A stretch of 5,071 nucleotides of DNA, taken from Gammaproteobacteria bacterium. Lineage in GTDB: Bacteria > Pseudomonadota > Gammaproteobacteria > Pseudomonadales > M0112. The notes under the pieces are model-generated. The model was not told the DNA's origin and did not search any database. It worked only from the letters and a program-made list of their open reading frames with translations. This document shows, piece by piece, positions 4,817 to 5,071 of the stretch. The stretch is from NCBI GenBank assembly GCA_006227085.1, contig SBFY01000123.1, forward strand, positions 1 to 5,071, read 5' to 3'. Position numbers and translations under genes: made by a program. The number at the start of each line of letters is the position of its first letter. Position 1 is the first letter of the stretch.

Positions 4817-5071
4817 TTATTCGGCCGTACTGTCTTCAGGCATCTGGGGAATAAAGTTCCCGCTGAAATGCGTCAATCGACCGTTCTGGTCGAAGTACAC
4901 CGTTAACCGTTCCTGCGTGCGCTTATCGCCACCGGGCTGCAAGGAATACAGGTATTCCCAGCGATCCTGGGTGAAAGTATCGACCAGCAGCGGTGTGCCG
5001 AGGACATAGCGCACCTGGGCCGCGGTCATGCCCGGCTGCAGCTGGTTCACCATGTCCTGCGTGACCAGGTT
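4817..5071 (-). CDS. bamE: Outer membrane protein assembly factor BamE, C-terminal part (start outside window)
   Basis: About 84 residues of BamE (SmpA/OmlA) are visible; the frame is open to the right edge, so the lipoprotein signal peptide with its lipobox Cys lies outside. Methionine at 5053 is internal: the preceding in-frame residues NLVTQD belong to the conserved GN.VTQ.MV...L.PGMT block. Further hallmarks are QLQPGMTAAQVRYVLGTPLL, DRWEYLY and the end LTVYFDQNGRLTHFSGNF. BamE is a periplasm-facing lipoprotein that helps the BamABCDE complex insert beta-barrel proteins, which would include the TonB receptor at the other end of this window. In many relatives fur lies divergently upstream; it would be expected just beyond the right edge. 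The stop codon is 1 bp from that of rnfH with no terminator visible between. Confidence 0.95.
   Translation of the reverse strand, partial: NLVTQDMVNQLQPGMTAAQVRYVLGTPLLVDTFTQDRWEYLYSLQPGGDKRTQERLTVYFDQNGRLTHFSGNFIPQMPEDSTAE

Noticed and set aside
4817..5053. bamE taken as a complete 78-residue gene starting at 5053
   Set aside because: The frame continues to the window edge with residues NLVTQD that belong to conserved BamE sequence, and a lipoprotein signal would be required further upstream.

Overview
The window reads as a moderately GC-rich gammaproteobacterial chromosome. The best taxonomic evidence is the block at the right: smpB (minus), ratA and rnfH (plus) and bamE (minus). This arrangement is conserved across many Gammaproteobacteria. 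The left two thirds look like an accessory catabolic region of the sort found in marine or hydrocarbon- and steroid-degrading Gammaproteobacteria. I cannot name a genus from sequence alone.

Left block (1-1552): the C-terminal end of a TonB-dependent outer-membrane receptor is followed after 16 bp by an exported, serine-type dienelactone-hydrolase-like alpha/beta hydrolase. A strong intrinsic terminator closes this unit. The likely logic is uptake across the outer membrane followed by hydrolysis of an ester or lactone in the periplasm; the substrate is unknown.

Middle block (1585-3519): a TetR-family regulator and a group D flavin-dependent monooxygenase (HsaA-like, acyl-CoA dehydrogenase fold) form a tight two-gene operon with a 3-bp gap. 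A sigma70-type promoter in front of tetR has its -10 box inside a perfect 12-bp-arm inverted repeat. That is a strong candidate for the TetR operator and for autorepression of the whole operon. The flavin reductase such a monooxygenase needs is not in the window.

Right block (3529-5071): smpB (tmRNA partner in ribosome rescue) is transcribed leftward. It diverges from ratA-rnfH, which overlap by 11 nt. bamE (outer-membrane assembly lipoprotein) enters from the right edge and converges on rnfH with a 1-bp gap. smpB also converges on the monooxygenase gene with a 9-bp gap, so the boundary between accessory and core DNA is very compact.

I see no RNA genes, mobile elements, CRISPR arrays or clear novel system. 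The most interesting items are the operator/promoter architecture at 1585-1634, the unassigned TetR-monooxygenase pair, the cysteine-bearing C-terminal extension of the exported hydrolase, and a near-leaderless arrangement in front of smpB.
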